NCBI GenBank assembly: GCA_947458745.1
Contig: CANGYQ010000002.1
Location: 186,001 to 250,000 of the forward strand
Length of the DNA stretch: 64,000 nucleotides
DNA from: Bryobacteraceae bacterium
GTDB taxonomy: Bacteria > Acidobacteriota > Terriglobia > Bryobacterales > Bryobacteraceae
Reading direction: 5' to 3'
Shown: piece by piece, positions 1 through 9,748 of the stretch
How the letters are laid out: each line of letters begins with the position of its first letter
How positions within the stretch are numbered: position 1 is the stretch's first letter
Notes under the pieces: generated by a model
Databases searched by the model: none
Told to the model about the DNA's origin: nothing
What the model saw: only the letters and a program-made list of their open reading frames with translations
Translations under genes and position numbers: made by a program

Positions 1-157
1 GGGCGGCCACATAGACTTGCCGCGTACTGGCTTGATACTCAACACTCGTCTGCGTCCACAGCACAGCATCCACACTTTCGTAGGTCTTCGAAGTGGCGGG
101 GGCCTGGGCCGCCGCGGACAGAGCGGCCAGAGTCAGGGCAAGGAAGAATCTGCTCAT
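1..157 (-). CDS. N-terminal part of exported HAD-type acid phosphatase-like protein (cut by window edge)
   Basis: Only the first 52 codons are present; the rest lies beyond the left edge. The protein begins MSRFFLALTLAALSAAAQA, a clear Sec signal peptide, and an AGGGG ribosome site sits just before the ATG. The mature start contains AVLWTQTSVEY, which resembles the N-terminal helix of class B/C HAD acid phosphatases (lipoprotein e(P4) type, usually AVxWxQTxxEY). The family call rests on about 25 residues, so it is tentative; export is well supported. The gene follows the cytochrome gene by 43 bp on the same strand and may be co-transcribed with it. Confidence 0.5.
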   Translation of the reverse strand, partial: MSRFFLALTLAALSAAAQAPATSKTYESVDAVLWTQTSVEYQASTRQVYVAA

Positions 158-200
158 GCCCCTATTCGAACTTGGCCGGCATTCCAACACGAACGGGGAG

Positions 201-1172
201 TTAGTAAGCCCGGATGCGGTGGTCCGTAAACGTGAGGTGCGGCACTGGTGTCGACTTGGGCATGTGGCAACTGACGCAATCCGGCTTGCACTGCGCGGCG
301 CGGCGCAACTTGGACCCCGTGCCTTCGTGGCAGCCCACGCACTTGGCGTCGTAGAAGGCCGCCTTCTGGCGTTGCGGGGCGTCGTGGGCGTCGTGGCAGG
401 TCAGGCAGCTCAGCTTGCCGGACTTTTGGAAGCAGTTGCTGGCCATCAAGCCTACCGGCTGGAAGCGTACCGAGAGCGGATCATCCAGTTCCGGCTCGCG
501 CGACGCATTCTGAGCGGGCGGCGTGCGGTGGCATTCGCCGCAGATCAGCACCTGCTGGCGGGCAGGAAAGCGCCCCGGGTTCAGAACATTCTTGGCGGTG
601 GGAGCCTTCACGTGCGCCGCCCCGGGGCCGTGGCAGCGCTCGCACTGAACTCCGGGCGTCATCTGCTTCAAGTCCGGACCGGTCGCATCGTCGCCCGGCT
701 GAACACCCGTCGCATGGCAGCCAAAGCAACGGCGCGCATCGGCCACGGACTGCCGCACACCCAGCGCGTCTTCGAGCGTCGCGGGCGGCGAGCGGCGATG
801 TCCGGGTGTGAAGTCGGCGGTCTTCGAATCGAGGTAGTAGGTCAGCCGGTGCTCCACCCAACGGCCCTCGCGCTGGCCGACATAGGTGATGCCGTAGAGG
901 CCGGAGCCGAAAGCCCAATCAAATACCGCCTGCATCGATTGGCCTCCCTTGGTGATCTCGACCCGATTACCGGCAGGATAGCGGTAGCGAGTGCCATTGG
1001 CTTCGGCGCGGGTCAGCCCCTGCAGGTGGTCAGCCACAGCCGCCGGCCGCAGAGCCCGCCCATGCCCGGACCGCGCATGGCGTTCCAGCTCACCCGCGTG
1101 GCAGGGCGCGCACGCGGCATTGCCGACGGGTTGGGCTACCCAGAGTTGCCAAAGGAAGAGAGCCGCGTGCAT
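201..1172 (-). CDS. Exported heptahaem cytochrome c family protein
   Basis: This 323-residue protein has seven CXXCH haem-binding motifs: CAPCH near residue 21, then CFGCH, CERCH, CGECH, CLTCH, CVGCH and CVSCH. A short hydrophobic N-terminus (LFLWQLWVA) is followed almost at once by the first haem motif, so the protein should be exported and matured in the periplasm. Multihaem proteins of this kind carry electrons or reduce nitrogen or sulfur compounds. No catalytic domain such as the nitrite reductase CXXCK is visible, so the substrate is unknown. It lies 51 bp downstream of the LysR gene and 43 bp upstream of the acid-phosphatase-like gene, all on one strand. The ribosome site is weak. Confidence 0.85.
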   Translation of the reverse strand: MHAALFLWQLWVAQPVGNAACAPCHAGELERHARSGHGRALRPAAVADHLQGLTRAEANGTRYRYPAGNRVEITKGGQSMQAVFDWAFGSGLYGITYVGQREGRWVEHRLTYYLDSKTADFTPGHRRSPPATLEDALGVRQSVADARRCFGCHATGVQPGDDATGPDLKQMTPGVQCERCHGPGAAHVKAPTAKNVLNPGRFPARQQVLICGECHRTPPAQNASREPELDDPLSVRFQPVGLMASNCFQKSGKLSCLTCHDAHDAPQRQKAAFYDAKCVGCHEGTGSKLRRAAQCKPDCVSCHMPKSTPVPHLTFTDHRIRAY

Positions 1173-1223
1173 GGCCGATCCAATGTTAGCTTGCTGGCAC
1201 CAGCGAACCCCTCGGCACGGTGC

Positions 1224-2120
1224 CTACCCCCGCCGCAGCGCGTTCTCCAGCAGCAGGTCGAGAAAGGCTTGCGCTGGGGCCGACAGCGGTTCGCGGCTGG
1301 AGTGCACAATGCCCAGCGGACGCCGCAAGCTACGCGGTACCAGCGGGATGGCGACTAAGCGCCCGATCTCGACCCAGCTTTTCACCACCGGCTTCGGCAA
1401 AATACTGACCCCCTGAGAAAGCGCCACGGCTTCGCGCACCGAATCCATGTTGTCCAAGTGCAGCACCTTCTTCACGGTCACCTTTTGCTCTCGCAGAAAA
1501 CGGTCCAGGTGGCGCTGGATGGGTAGGTCTTCGTCAAAGGCGACAAACGGTTCTCCCGCCAGCGCCATGGGGTGCACGGACGGCATCTGCGCAAACCGGT
1601 GGGTGGGGGCGGCCGTCAGCACCATCTCCTCCTCCCGCCAAGGGATCGCCACCAGATCGCGGGAGGACTTGGGATAGCTCACCAAACCCAGATCCGCCTC
1701 GCCATCACGGATGGCCTCGTAGATCCGTTCCGGACGCATGTAGTCCACCGTCAGTTGTGCCGCCGGGTAGCGCTGGCGGAACTCCTCCTGCAGCCGGTTC
1801 AGTTCCGGCAGGCGGAGTGAGTAGATGGCCACAAACCGGACTCCGGTACGGGGCTGCGCACTCAGCGCCGCAATTGACGACTGCAGTTCGTCATGCTGGC
1901 GCAGCACCTGCTGGCAGAACTCCAGATACGCCGTTCCCGCCGCCGTCAGCTTCATCGGCCGCCGGCTGAGCAGCGGGGTGGCGAATCGGCGCTCCAACTC
2001 CTTCAAATGCTGGCTGGCGGCCGATTGAGTGACCCCGCATTCTTTCGCACCCTTGGTAACGCTCTGATAGTGAATGATTTCTCGAAACAGCCGGAGATCG
2101 GAAAATTTCAGCGAATACAT
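1224..2120 (-). CDS. LysR-family transcriptional regulator, probable GltC-like regulator of gltBD
   Basis: The protein is 298 residues, the normal LysR length. The N-terminal winged helix-turn-helix (residues about 5-63) includes SVTKGAKECGVTQSAASQ and KELERRFATPLLSRR. It is followed by a substrate-binding domain (about 90-295). I chose the ATG at 2120 because it gives the canonical LysR N-terminus; the frame stays open upstream, but only across the opposite strand of gltB. The gene is divergent from gltB with 90 bp between start codons, the arrangement of gltC and gltAB in Bacillus, so control of glutamate synthase is likely. The effector cannot be read from sequence. A dyad overlapping the start codon suggests autoregulation. 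Confidence 0.85.
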   Translation of the reverse strand: MYSLKFSDLRLFREIIHYQSVTKGAKECGVTQSAASQHLKELERRFATPLLSRRPMKLTAAGTAYLEFCQQVLRQHDELQSSIAALSAQPRTGVRFVAIYSLRLPELNRLQEEFRQRYPAAQLTVDYMRPERIYEAIRDGEADLGLVSYPKSSRDLVAIPWREEEMVLTAAPTHRFAQMPSVHPMALAGEPFVAFDEDLPIQRHLDRFLREQKVTVKKVLHLDNMDSVREAVALSQGVSILPKPVVKSWVEIGRLVAIPLVPRSLRRPLGIVHSSREPLSAPAQAFLDLLLENALRRG

Positions 2121-2133
2121 TAGACGAACTAAT
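2119..2133. promoter_or_regulatory. Candidate LysR operator (ATTAG-N5-CTAAT dyad)
   Basis: A perfect 5-bp inverted repeat, ATTAG ACGAA CTAAT, contains the LysR T-N11-A signature. It overlaps the start codon of the LysR gene and lies about 80 bp upstream of gltB. A related GACGAA half-site recurs near 2150. The position fits negative autoregulation with activation of gltB. No binding data can be inferred. Confidence 0.5.
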
Positions 2134-2210
2134 ATTACATCATCATTTTGACGAATGAAAGAACGTACTGCTATTCTTCGAAAACCCCCAGCGTCTGGAG
2201 GCGATTTTCT

Positions 2211-5200
2211 ATGGACCAAGCTCGTTTCGACCCCGCACTGCCCGCCCCCCAAGGGCTCTATCACCCGCAAAACGAAAAGGACGCCTGTGGCCTGGGCTTC
2301 ATCGTCAACATCGATGGCACCCGGTCCCACTCGATCATTGAGCAGGGCATCCAGATCCTGATCAACCTCACGCACCGCGGCGCCTGTGGGTGTGACCCGG
2401 ACACGGGCGACGGTGCCGGTATCCTCATCCAGATTCCGCACAAGTTCTTTGCCAAGGAATGCGACCGGCTGGGCTTTACGCTGCCGCCGCAGGGCAAGTA
2501 CGGCGTCGGCATGTGCTTTCTGCCGGTGAACCGGCAGCAGCGCCTGATGTGCAAGGGCATTCTGGAACGCGTGGTGGAAGAAGAGGGCCTGGAGGTGTTG
2601 GGTTGGCGCGACACGCCGATCAACTCCGATGCCATTGGCCGCCTGGCCCGCGATTCGCAGCCTTACATCGAGCAGATTTTCATCGGCTGCGCCAGCTGCG
2701 CCAATGAGGACGAACTGGAGCGGCGCCTTTACGTGGTGCGCAAGCGCGCGGAGAAAGAAATCGCCGCCGCCACCGAGATCCGCGACCGGGACTTTTTCTA
2801 CATGCCGTCGCTCTCCGGCCGCACCATCGTCTACAAGGGCTTGTTGCTGGCGCCGCAGATTGCGTTGTTCTACAAGGAACTGGCGGACCCCGACACCGAA
2901 AGCGCGCTCTGTCTGGTCCACCAGCGCTTTTCCACCAACACCTTCCCCACCTGGCAGTTGGCCCATCCTTACCGCTACATCTGCCACAACGGCGAAATCA
3001 ACACCGTACGCGGCAACGTCAACTGGATGTACGCCCGGCAGGAGCAGATGTCCTCCGACATCTTCAATGGGCCCGACGGCAAGCTGCGCATGAAGGAGAT
3101 GTTCCCCATCATCCGGCAAGGCCAAAGCGATTCGGCCTGTCTCGATAACGCCGTGGAGCTGCTCCGCATGGCGGGCCGCGAACTGCCGCACACGATGGCG
3201 ATGCTGATTCCGGAAGCCTGGGAAGGCGACCCAACGATGCCCGTCGAGGAGAAGGATTTCTACGAGTATCACGGCTCCTTGATGGAGCCCTGGGACGGCC
3301 CGGCGGCGGTGGCGTTCACCGATGGCCGCGTGATCGGCGCAACGCTGGACCGAAACGGTCTGCGCCCGGCTCGTTACCTGGTGACGAAGAAAGGCCAGTT
3401 GATCATGGCCTCGGAAGCCGGCGTGTTGCCGATTCCGCCGGAGGAAGTGGAATCAAAGGGCCGTCTGCAGCCGGGCAAGATGCTGCTGGTGGATCTCGAA
3501 AAGAAGCGCATCATCCCGGATGACGAACTGAAGACCGAGCTCGCCCGCCGCCGGCCGTATGGCAAGTGGGTGGCCGCCCAGCAGATCAAGCTGGACCAAC
3601 TCCCGGAACCGCCGCGCGTCTACACGTTCGACCCCAACACCCTGCTCGAACGCCAGCGCTGCTTTGGTTACACCGAAGAAGATCTGCGCATGGTAATGAC
3701 GCCCATGGCCACCAACGGCGAAGAACCGATTGGTAGCATGGGGGCCGACACGCCGCTGGCCTGTTTGTCGGATAAGCCGCAATCGCTGTTTGCCTACTTC
3801 AAGCAGCTGTTTGCGCAGGTCACCAATCCGCCCATTGATTCGATCCGCGAAGACATGGTGATGTCGCTGACCAGCTACATCGGCAATGAGCGCAACGTAC
3901 TGGAAGAATCGGCCGAGCATTGCCACACCCTGAAGCTGGAACACCCGATCCTCACCAACCGTGATCTCGAAAAGATCCGCCGCGTGTCCAAGGGTGACTT
4001 CCTGGCTATGACGCTGCCCGCGCTCTACATGGTGGATGGCGGACAGAAGGAGCTGGAGCGGGCGCTGAACGGCCTGTGCAAGCGGGCATCGCTCGCCATC
4101 AAGGACGGCTATTCGCTGCTGATCTTGTCTGATCGCGGCGTGGACTTTGAGTCTGCCCCGATCCCGTCGCTACTGGCCCTGACCGCTGTCCACAACCACT
4201 TGGTCCGTGAAGGCACGCGCTCCCAGGTGGCGCTGGTGGTGGAATCCGGCGAGCCGCGCGAGGTGATGCACTTCTGCCTGCTGATCGGCTATGGTGCCAG
4301 CGCAGTGAACCCTTACTTGGCGATTGAGACGCTGGAAGATCTCTCCAACAAGGGTCTGGTGGGCCTGCCGTTTGAGAAGGCCTTGAAGAATTACAAGAAG
4401 GCGATCGGCAAGGGACTGCTGAAGGTCTTCTCGAAGATGGGAATTTCGACGTTGCAAAGCTACCGTGGCGCACAGGTATTTGAAGCCATCGGCCTGCAGC
4501 AGGAGATGGTGGACAAGTACTTCACCGGCACCACGTCACGCATCAATGGCATTGGTCTCGAAGTACTGGCGCGCGAAGCGCAGATGAAGCACGATTACGC
4601 CTTTCAGCCGCTGCGCGAAGGTGAAACGGAGCTCGACGCCGGCGGCAACTATCATTACCGCGCGCGCGGCGAATATCACCTGATCAACCCCTCGACGGTG
4701 GCCACGCTGCAACACGCGGTGAACAACAATAGCTTCGCCACCTTTGAAGAGTACGCGCATCTGATTGACGATCAGAACAAGCAGCTCTGCACGCTACGCG
4801 GTTTGATGGACTTCAAGTTCGCCGCGCAGCCGGTGGCGCTGGAAGATGTGGAACCGGCCAGCGAAATCGTCAAGCGCTTCGCCACCGGAGCGATGAGCTT
4901 CGGTTCGATCTCCAAAGAAGCGCATGAGACCCTGGCCATTGCCATGAACCGCATCGGCGGCCGCTCCAACACGGGCGAAGGTGGTGAGGACGAAGAGCGC
5001 TTCATTCCGCTGGCCAATGGCGATTCGAAGAAATCGAAGGTGAAGCAGGTGGCCAGCGGCCGCTTTGGCGTCACCACCAACTACCTGGTCAACGCCGAGG
5101 AACTGCAGATCAAGATCGCCCAGGGCGCAAAGCCCGGCGAAGGCGGTCAGTTGCCTGGACACAAGGTGGATCAAGTGATCGCCCGCGTGCGCTTCTCGAC

Positions 5201-6761
5201 GCCGGGTGTCGGCCTGATCTCGCCGCCGCCGCACCACGACATCTACTCGATCGAAGATCTGGCGCAGCTGATCTACGACTTGAAGAACGCCAACCCCAAG
5301 GCGCGCATTTCGGTGAAGCTGGTTAGCGAAGTGGGCGTGGGCACGGTGGCCGCGGGTGTGGCCAAGGCGCACGCCGACGTGGTGCTGATCTCGGGCGATA
5401 CGGGCGGCACGGGTGCCTCGCCCTTGACCTCGATCAAGTATGCCGGTTCGCCCTGGGAGTTGGGTCTGGCCGAAACGCAGCAGACGCTGGTCCTGAACGA
5501 CCTGCGTTCTCGCGTGAAGGTGCAGACCGACGGCAAGCTTCAGACTGGTCGTGACGTGGTGGTGGGCGCGCTGTTGGGGGCTGAAGAGTTCGGCTTCTCC
5601 ACCGCACCGCTGGTGGCGCTGGGCTGCATCATGATGCGCAAGTGCCACTTGAACACTTGCCCCGTGGGCATCGCCACGCAGGACCCGGCGTTGCGGGCCA
5701 AGTTCCACGGCCAACCGGAGCACGTCATCAACTTCTTCTTCTTCATCGCCGAACAAGTGCGGCAGCTGATGGCGAAGCTGGGCTTCAAGAACTTTGACGA
5801 CATGGTGGGCCGCGTCGACAAGCTGGAGATGCGCAAGGCGATTGACCACTGGAAGGCCAGTGGCCTCGACCTGACGGCCATTCTCGAAAACCCGCGCGTC
5901 CCCTCGTCGGTGGGCCGTCGCTGCCTGATCGAACAGGACCACGGCTTAAGCGGTGCGCTGGACCACCGGCTGATCCGCAAAGCGCAAGCCGCGCTTGATT
6001 CCGGCGAACGCGTCGAAGGCCGGTTTGAGATCAAGAACGTCCACCGGACAGTGGGCGCGATGCTGTCGGGCGAGATCGCCCAGCGCTACGGGTCAGAGGG
6101 GTTGGCGGATGACACGATCCGCTTCAGCTTCCTGGGCTCGGCTGGACAGAGTTTTGGGGCGTTCCTCTCGCGCGGCGTCACGCTGATGCTGGAAGGCGAT
6201 GCCAACGACTATGTCGGCAAGGGCCTGTCGGGCGGCAAGGTAGTGGTCTACCCGCCCAAGGGCGCGACGTTCTCGCCGGAGAAGAACATCCTGGTGGGTA
6301 ACGTGGTGCTCTATGGTGCCACCTCGGGTGAGGCTTACTTCAATGGCCGCGCCGGCGAACGCTTCTGCGTCCGCAACTCCGGTGCGACGGCGGTCGTCGA
6401 AGGCGTGGGCGACCACGGCTGCGAGTACATGACCAAGGGCGTCGCCCTGATCCTGGGCGAGACCGGGCGCAACTTTGCCGCCGGCATGTCAGGTGGCGTG
6501 GCGTATGTGCTGGATGAGATCGGCGAGTTCGCGGCGACGCACTGCAATCAATCCAGCGTCGATCTGGATCCGCTGGATGCCTCCGATGAACAGTTGATCC
6601 GGGATCTGATTACCAGACACGTGATCGAAACCGGGTCACCGCGCGGTGCGTGGATACTGAGCGAGTGGAGCACGCTCGCTCCCAAGTTCTGGAAGGTGTT
6701 CCCGCACGACATGAAGCGCGTGCTGGGCATGACGCGCAATGCGGATAAGGTAGCGGCCTAG
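2211..6761 (+). CDS. gltB: Glutamate synthase (NADPH-type) large subunit
   Basis: GltB converts glutamine and 2-oxoglutarate to two glutamates, with electrons from GltD, in the cytoplasm. The start at 2211 is preceded by GGAGG at 2197-2201. It leaves a 25-residue propeptide before Cys26 (KDACGLGF), the N-terminal nucleophile of the mature class II amidotransferase domain. The central and FMN-binding synthase domains follow, with FeS cysteines in [15 protein letters not shown] near residues 1138-1149. The C-terminal beta-helix (GXXGG-type repeats) is complete. Length is 1516 residues, normal for bacterial GltB. It forms an operon with gltD, 69 bp downstream. An in-frame upstream ATG at 2148 exists but lacks a ribosome site. 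Confidence 0.97.
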   Translation: MDQARFDPALPAPQGLYHPQNEKDACGLGFIVNIDGTRSHSIIEQGIQILINLTHRGACGCDPDTGDGAGILIQIPHKFFAKECDRLGFTLPPQGKYGVGMCFLPVNRQQRLMCKGILERVVEEEGLEVLGWRDTPINSDAIGRLARDSQPYIEQIFIGCASCANEDELERRLYVVRKRAEKEIAAATEIRDRDFFYMPSLSGRTIVYKGLLLAPQIALFYKELADPDTESALCLVHQRFSTNTFPTWQLAHPYRYICHNGEINTVRGNVNWMYARQEQMSSDIFNGPDGKLRMKEMFPIIRQGQSDSACLDNAVELLRMAGRELPHTMAMLIPEAWEGDPTMPVEEKDFYEYHGSLMEPWDGPAAVAFTDGRVIGATLDRNGLRPARYLVTKKGQLIMASEAGVLPIPPEEVESKGRLQPGKMLLVDLEKKRIIPDDELKTELARRRPYGKWVAAQQIKLDQLPEPPRVYTFDPNTLLERQRCFGYTEEDLRMVMTPMATNGEEPIGSMGADTPLACLSDKPQSLFAYFKQLFAQVTNPPIDSIREDMVMSLTSYIGNERNVLEESAEHCHTLKLEHPILTNRDLEKIRRVSKGDFLAMTLPALYMVDGGQKELERALNGLCKRASLAIKDGYSLLILSDRGVDFESAPIPSLLALTAVHNHLVREGTRSQVALVVESGEPREVMHFCLLIGYGASAVNPYLAIETLEDLSNKGLVGLPFEKALKNYKKAIGKGLLKVFSKMGISTLQSYRGAQVFEAIGLQQEMVDKYFTGTTSRINGIGLEVLAREAQMKHDYAFQPLREGETELDAGGNYHYRARGEYHLINPSTVATLQHAVNNNSFATFEEYAHLIDDQNKQLCTLRGLMDFKFAAQPVALEDVEPASEIVKRFATGAMSFGSISKEAHETLAIAMNRIGGRSNTGEGGEDEERFIPLANGDSKKSKVKQVASGRFGVTTNYLVNAEELQIKIAQGAKPGEGGQLPGHKVDQVIARVRFSTPGVGLISPPPHHDIYSIEDLAQLIYDLKNANPKARISVKLVSEVGVGTVAAGVAKAHADVVLISGDTGGTGASPLTSIKYAGSPWELGLAETQQTLVLNDLRSRVKVQTDGKLQTGRDVVVGALLGAEEFGFSTAPLVALGCIMMRKCHLNTCPVGIATQDPALRAKFHGQPEHVINFFFFIAEQVRQLMAKLGFKNFDDMVGRVDKLEMRKAIDHWKASGLDLTAILENPRVPSSVGRRCLIEQDHGLSGALDHRLIRKAQAALDSGERVEGRFEIKNVHRTVGAMLSGEIAQRYGSEGLADDTIRFSFLGSAGQSFGAFLSRGVTLMLEGDANDYVGKGLSGGKVVVYPPKGATFSPEKNILVGNVVLYGATSGEAYFNGRAGERFCVRNSGATAVVEGVGDHGCEYMTKGVALILGETGRNFAAGMSGGVAYVLDEIGEFAATHCNQSSVDLDPLDASDEQLIRDLITRHVIETGSPRGAWILSEWSTLAPKFWKVFPHDMKRVLGMTRNADKVAA

Positions 6762-6830
6762 AGGCCGCGGCCAGATTTTGGAGTGGCGGCGTAGGGCCGC
6801 GCCGTTCGAGACTACCGCGAGAGAGAACCC

Positions 6831-8243
6831 ATGGGAAAGATCACAGGCTTTAAGGAATACGAGCGCGAGACCGCGCCGCGCCGCCCGGTGGCGGAACGCA
6901 TCAACGACTGGTTCGAGGTCTATCAGCCCTTCCCCGAAGAGCGCGTCCAGACCCAGGCCGCCCGCTGCATGGATTGCGGCGTGCCCTTCTGCCATACCGG
7001 CCAGGGCACCGTGGGCTGCCCGGTGAACAACCTGATTCCGGATTGGAACGACATGGTCTACCGGGGCCGCTGGAAAGAGGCGATCCGCGAACTGCACGCC
7101 ACCAACAACTTCCCGGAATTCACCGGCCGCATCTGCCCTGCCCCCTGCGAGCAGAGCTGCGTGCTGGGCATTAACGAACCGCCGGTATCGATCAAGGTGA
7201 TCGAGAAGACCATCATTGAACACGCCTTCAAGGAAGGCTGGATTAAGCCGGAGCCGCCGGTGCGCCGCACGCATCGCCGCGTCGCCATCGTCGGTTCCGG
7301 CCCAGCTGGGCTGGCGGCGGCGCAACAGCTCAACCGCGCCGGACACACGGTCACCGTGTTTGAGAAGGCCGACAAGCCCGGCGGTCTGCTGCGTTACGGC
7401 ATCCCGGAGTTCAAGCTGGAGAAATGGGTGATCGACCGGCGGACGGCGCAGATGGAAGCCGAAGGCGTTGAGTTCCGCTGCGGCGTCAACGTCGGCGTGG
7501 ATATCGATGTGGCGACGCTGAGCAAGCAGTTCGATGCCGTGTTGCTCTGCAATGGCGCGGAAGCGGGGCGCGATCTTGATGTCCCCGGCCGGCACTTGAA
7601 CGGCGTCCACTTTGCCATGGAGTATCTACCGCAAGCCAACCGTCGCGCCATTGGTCTGCCCGTCACGGGTGAACCGATCATGGCGACGGGCAAGCGGGTG
7701 GTGATCATTGGCGGTGGTGACACCGGTGCCGATTGCCTGGGCTCGGCCATCCGCCAGGGCTGCGCCGATGTGCAGATGTGGGAACTGATGACTGAACCGC
7801 CGCCCGAGGGTACGCGCCTCCCGGCGCACCCCTGGCCCATGTATCCCCGCCAGAAGCGCATCGAGAGCGCCCATGAAGAATGGACGCCCGACCCGCGCCG
7901 GTATCAGGTGAAGACCGTCCGCCTGATCGGCGATTCCAACGGCAATGTAAAGCAGATCGAGGCCGTCAACATCGCCACCGGCGAGGCCTTCACGGTGGAC
8001 GCCGACCTGGTGCTGCTGGCCATGGGCTTTGTCGGCCCCGACCGCGCCGACCAGTTCGGCGTCAAGCTGGACGCACGCGGTAATGTCGCCGCCAACAATT
8101 ACGCCACCTCCACCCCGGGCGTCTTCGCCGCGGGCGACGTGCGCCGTGGCCAGTCCTTGGTGGTGTGGGCGATCCGCGAAGGCCGCGAGGCTGCCGAGGC
8201 GATCAGCAGCTTCCTGGAACAACGCGCCCAATCTGCGGCATAG
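6831..8243 (+). CDS. gltD: Glutamate synthase small subunit
   Basis: This 470-residue flavoprotein oxidises NADPH and passes electrons through FeS clusters to GltB. The N-terminal ferredoxin-like part has cysteines in CMDCGVPFC and CPAPCEQSC. Near residue 153 is the FAD site [11 protein letters not shown], and near 292 the NADPH site [10 protein letters not shown]. The ending [16 protein letters not shown] is typical of GltD and related amidase-linked oxidoreductases. The start is preceded by GAGAGAA. A 12-bp hairpin follows 14 bp after the stop. Confidence 0.96.
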   Translation: MGKITGFKEYERETAPRRPVAERINDWFEVYQPFPEERVQTQAARCMDCGVPFCHTGQGTVGCPVNNLIPDWNDMVYRGRWKEAIRELHATNNFPEFTGRICPAPCEQSCVLGINEPPVSIKVIEKTIIEHAFKEGWIKPEPPVRRTHRRVAIVGSGPAGLAAAQQLNRAGHTVTVFEKADKPGGLLRYGIPEFKLEKWVIDRRTAQMEAEGVEFRCGVNVGVDIDVATLSKQFDAVLLCNGAEAGRDLDVPGRHLNGVHFAMEYLPQANRRAIGLPVTGEPIMATGKRVVIIGGGDTGADCLGSAIRQGCADVQMWELMTEPPPEGTRLPAHPWPMYPRQKRIESAHEEWTPDPRRYQVKTVRLIGDSNGNVKQIEAVNIATGEAFTVDADLVLLAMGFVGPDRADQFGVKLDARGNVAANNYATSTPGVFAAGDVRRGQSLVVWAIREGREAAEAISSFLEQRAQSAA

Positions 8244-8257
8244 CCGGCGTCCTCAGC

Positions 8258-8290
8258 CCGGGTCCGCGCCAGATTCAAGCGCGGACCCGG
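8258..8290. terminator. Hairpin between convergent gltD and usp genes
   Basis: A perfect 12-bp stem (8258-8269 with 8279-8290, arm CCGGGTCCGCGC) encloses a 9-nt loop. It lies between convergent stop codons at 8243 and 8309. There is no U-tract on either side, so it would be an atypical bidirectional terminator or a 3'-end stabiliser. Confidence 0.55.
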
Positions 8291-8308
8291 ACCTTCACGG
8301 GGTTGTAG

Positions 8309-9184
8309 CTACACACTAATCACCGGGCAGGGTGCCATGCGAATGATCGAGTAGGCTTTGGCTCTCATACGCCCCAGCATGCCTTCCGTCGAGTGCCCGC
8401 GGCCAATCACGATCAGGTCCGCGCGTTCCGCGGCGGCCAGTTCGCACACCTGATGGGCGGGGTCGCCGAAGTCAATCACGATCGCGGTATCTTTCAGGCC
8501 CACTTCGCCCAGCATTTCTTCCAGTCGCGCCTTGGCCGACGCGGCAAAGTACTCCCGCCACTTGGGATCAAACGATTCACCAGCTTGGCCTTCCAGCGAC
8601 GGCGCCACATGCGCCACCACCAGCCGGGCACCCATCTCCTGGGCAAAATCCGCCGCCCAGCGCAGCACCTTGACACTTTCCGGAGTGAAGTCCAGCGCCA
8701 CCAGAATGTCGCGGAACTCAATCTTGTCCAGCGGTGGCGCATTCTCCATGTGGACCCCGGTCAGCACTGGGCACTTGGCATCGTGCAAAATCTGCGCTGC
8801 CACCGAACCCAGCAGGAAACGCCGGAAGATCCCATAGCCGTGGGTAGAGATCGCAATCAGATCGGCCTGTTCGGCGGCAGCGTACTCGGCCAGCCGCGTG
8901 CCGGGTTCGCCCTCCAGCAAAGTCCTCTGGACATCAAACCCCGCCATCTCTTCCGCCAGGAATCCCGCCAACTGCTTCTTGGCATACTCCTCCCTCGCGG
9001 TCAGCACTTCCGCCAGCGCCGGACCGCTCACTTCAATCGACATCGCCTCATAGTGGGGTGGCGGCAACACATGCACCATGCGGATGGTGGGATTGAAACG
9101 CCGGGCCAAGGCCTCCACGTAGCGGGCCGCTCCCCGGCTACGGGCCGAGAAATCAACCGGGAAAACGATCTTGTTGAACTTCAT
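8309..9184 (-). CDS. Tandem universal stress protein (two UspA domains)
   Basis: Two UspA folds lie head to tail in 291 residues. The first (about 1-145) begins KIVFPVDFS and carries the nucleotide-loop-like STHGYGIFRRFLLGS. The second (about 150-290) begins DILVALDFT and ends VIGRGHSTEGMLGRM...CPVISV. The ATG at 9184 is chosen because GGGAGG lies 9-14 bp upstream; a TTG 15 bp further upstream would overlap that ribosome site. Such proteins bind ATP or other nucleotides in the cytoplasm during stress or starvation. It follows the receiver-like gene by 16 bp, so they probably form one transcript. Confidence 0.9.
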   Translation of the reverse strand: MKFNKIVFPVDFSARSRGAARYVEALARRFNPTIRMVHVLPPPHYEAMSIEVSGPALAEVLTAREEYAKKQLAGFLAEEMAGFDVQRTLLEGEPGTRLAEYAAAEQADLIAISTHGYGIFRRFLLGSVAAQILHDAKCPVLTGVHMENAPPLDKIEFRDILVALDFTPESVKVLRWAADFAQEMGARLVVAHVAPSLEGQAGESFDPKWREYFAASAKARLEEMLGEVGLKDTAIVIDFGDPAHQVCELAAAERADLIVIGRGHSTEGMLGRMRAKAYSIIRMAPCPVISV

Positions 9185-9200
9185 AGTTCTACCTCCCAAA

Positions 9201-9578
9201 TCAACTAACTAGATGGCCCCCGCGGGCCGGTTTATCAAAATGCGTCCGGGCATGCAACTGCGCCGCCATTACCGCCAACACAATCGTGCTGGTGGGATCG
9301 TCATGGAACACCACCGTCTTGACCCCGGCATTCCAGGCCCGCGACAAGCCCGCCTCATCACCCCGGTCCGCCAGCACCACGGCGCGGTCCGGATGGGCCA
9401 AGCCACAGGCGAAAGCGGCGGATGCCAAGCCCGCGCAATCCACCACCAGCACGCCTTCGTACGCCGGATCCGGTTGATCGACGACCTCAATGTTCAGGCT
9501 GCAGGTGTTCAATAGCACCCGCCGGAGGTCTTCGGCCTCCCGGCGGTCCACCAGCGCGACCTGGATGCGGTTCATCAT
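9201..9578 (-). CDS. Degenerate receiver-like small protein
   Basis: The 125-residue product has an alternating strand-helix pattern like a CheY receiver: QVALVDRREAEDLRRVL, VLVVDCAG, AVVLADRGDE, GVKTVVFHDDP. The aspartate in VVDCAG could correspond to the phospho-acceptor. The conserved lysine-proline of true receivers is absent, so this is at best a pseudo-receiver. GGAGGGA lies just upstream of two adjacent ATGs (9578 and 9575), either of which could be used. The gene is upstream of and probably co-transcribed with the universal stress gene, and divergent from the sigma-54 activator. Function is unknown. Confidence 0.65.
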   Translation of the reverse strand: MMNRIQVALVDRREAEDLRRVLLNTCSLNIEVVDQPDPAYEGVLVVDCAGLASAAFACGLAHPDRAVVLADRGDEAGLSRAWNAGVKTVVFHDDPTSTIVLAVMAAQLHARTHFDKPARGGHLVS

Positions 9579-9688
9579 CACTCCCTCCTGTGCAATCGGG
9601 TCGCCACACGGTTGCCCAATAGGATCAACCACGTACAAGCGCAGCCAGTGGGTCAAATTCCGCAGTTGAGTTATTTCCCACAAACTTT

Positions 9689-9724
9689 ACCGGATATCCT
9701 CTAGCCACCGGATATGCGGATAGC
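9689..9724. promoter_or_regulatory. GGATA repeat cluster in divergent intergenic region
   Basis: ACCGGATATCC (9689-9699) and ACCGGATATGC (9707-9717) are direct repeats 18 bp apart, followed at once by CGGATAGC (9717-9724). They lie just upstream of the sigma-54 activator gene (start 9749) and upstream of the divergent receiver-like/usp pair. They may be binding sites of the activator or another regulator. A weak GG-N10-GC element at about 9602-9616 on the minus strand could be a sigma-54 promoter, but the match is poor. Confidence 0.4.
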
Positions 9725-9748
9725 ATGTAGACTGAGGGGGGGGAAGCG

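Noticed and set aside
93..1358. 421-codon plus-strand ORF across the cytochrome gene
   Set aside because: It is antisense to a gene with seven haem motifs and shows no domain of its own; a GC-rich shadow.
1224..3272. 682-codon minus-strand ORF reading from LysR back into gltB
   Set aside because: Only residues after the internal ATG at 2120 look like LysR; the upstream part is antisense to gltB and low-complexity.
4794..5942. 382-codon ORF antisense to gltB
   Set aside because: His/Arg/Gln-rich composition typical of antisense frames in GC-rich DNA; gltB is certain.
9602..9616. Sigma-54 promoter for the receiver-like/usp operon
   Set aside because: GG-N10-GC spacing exists but flanking bases match poorly; noted only within the repeat entry.
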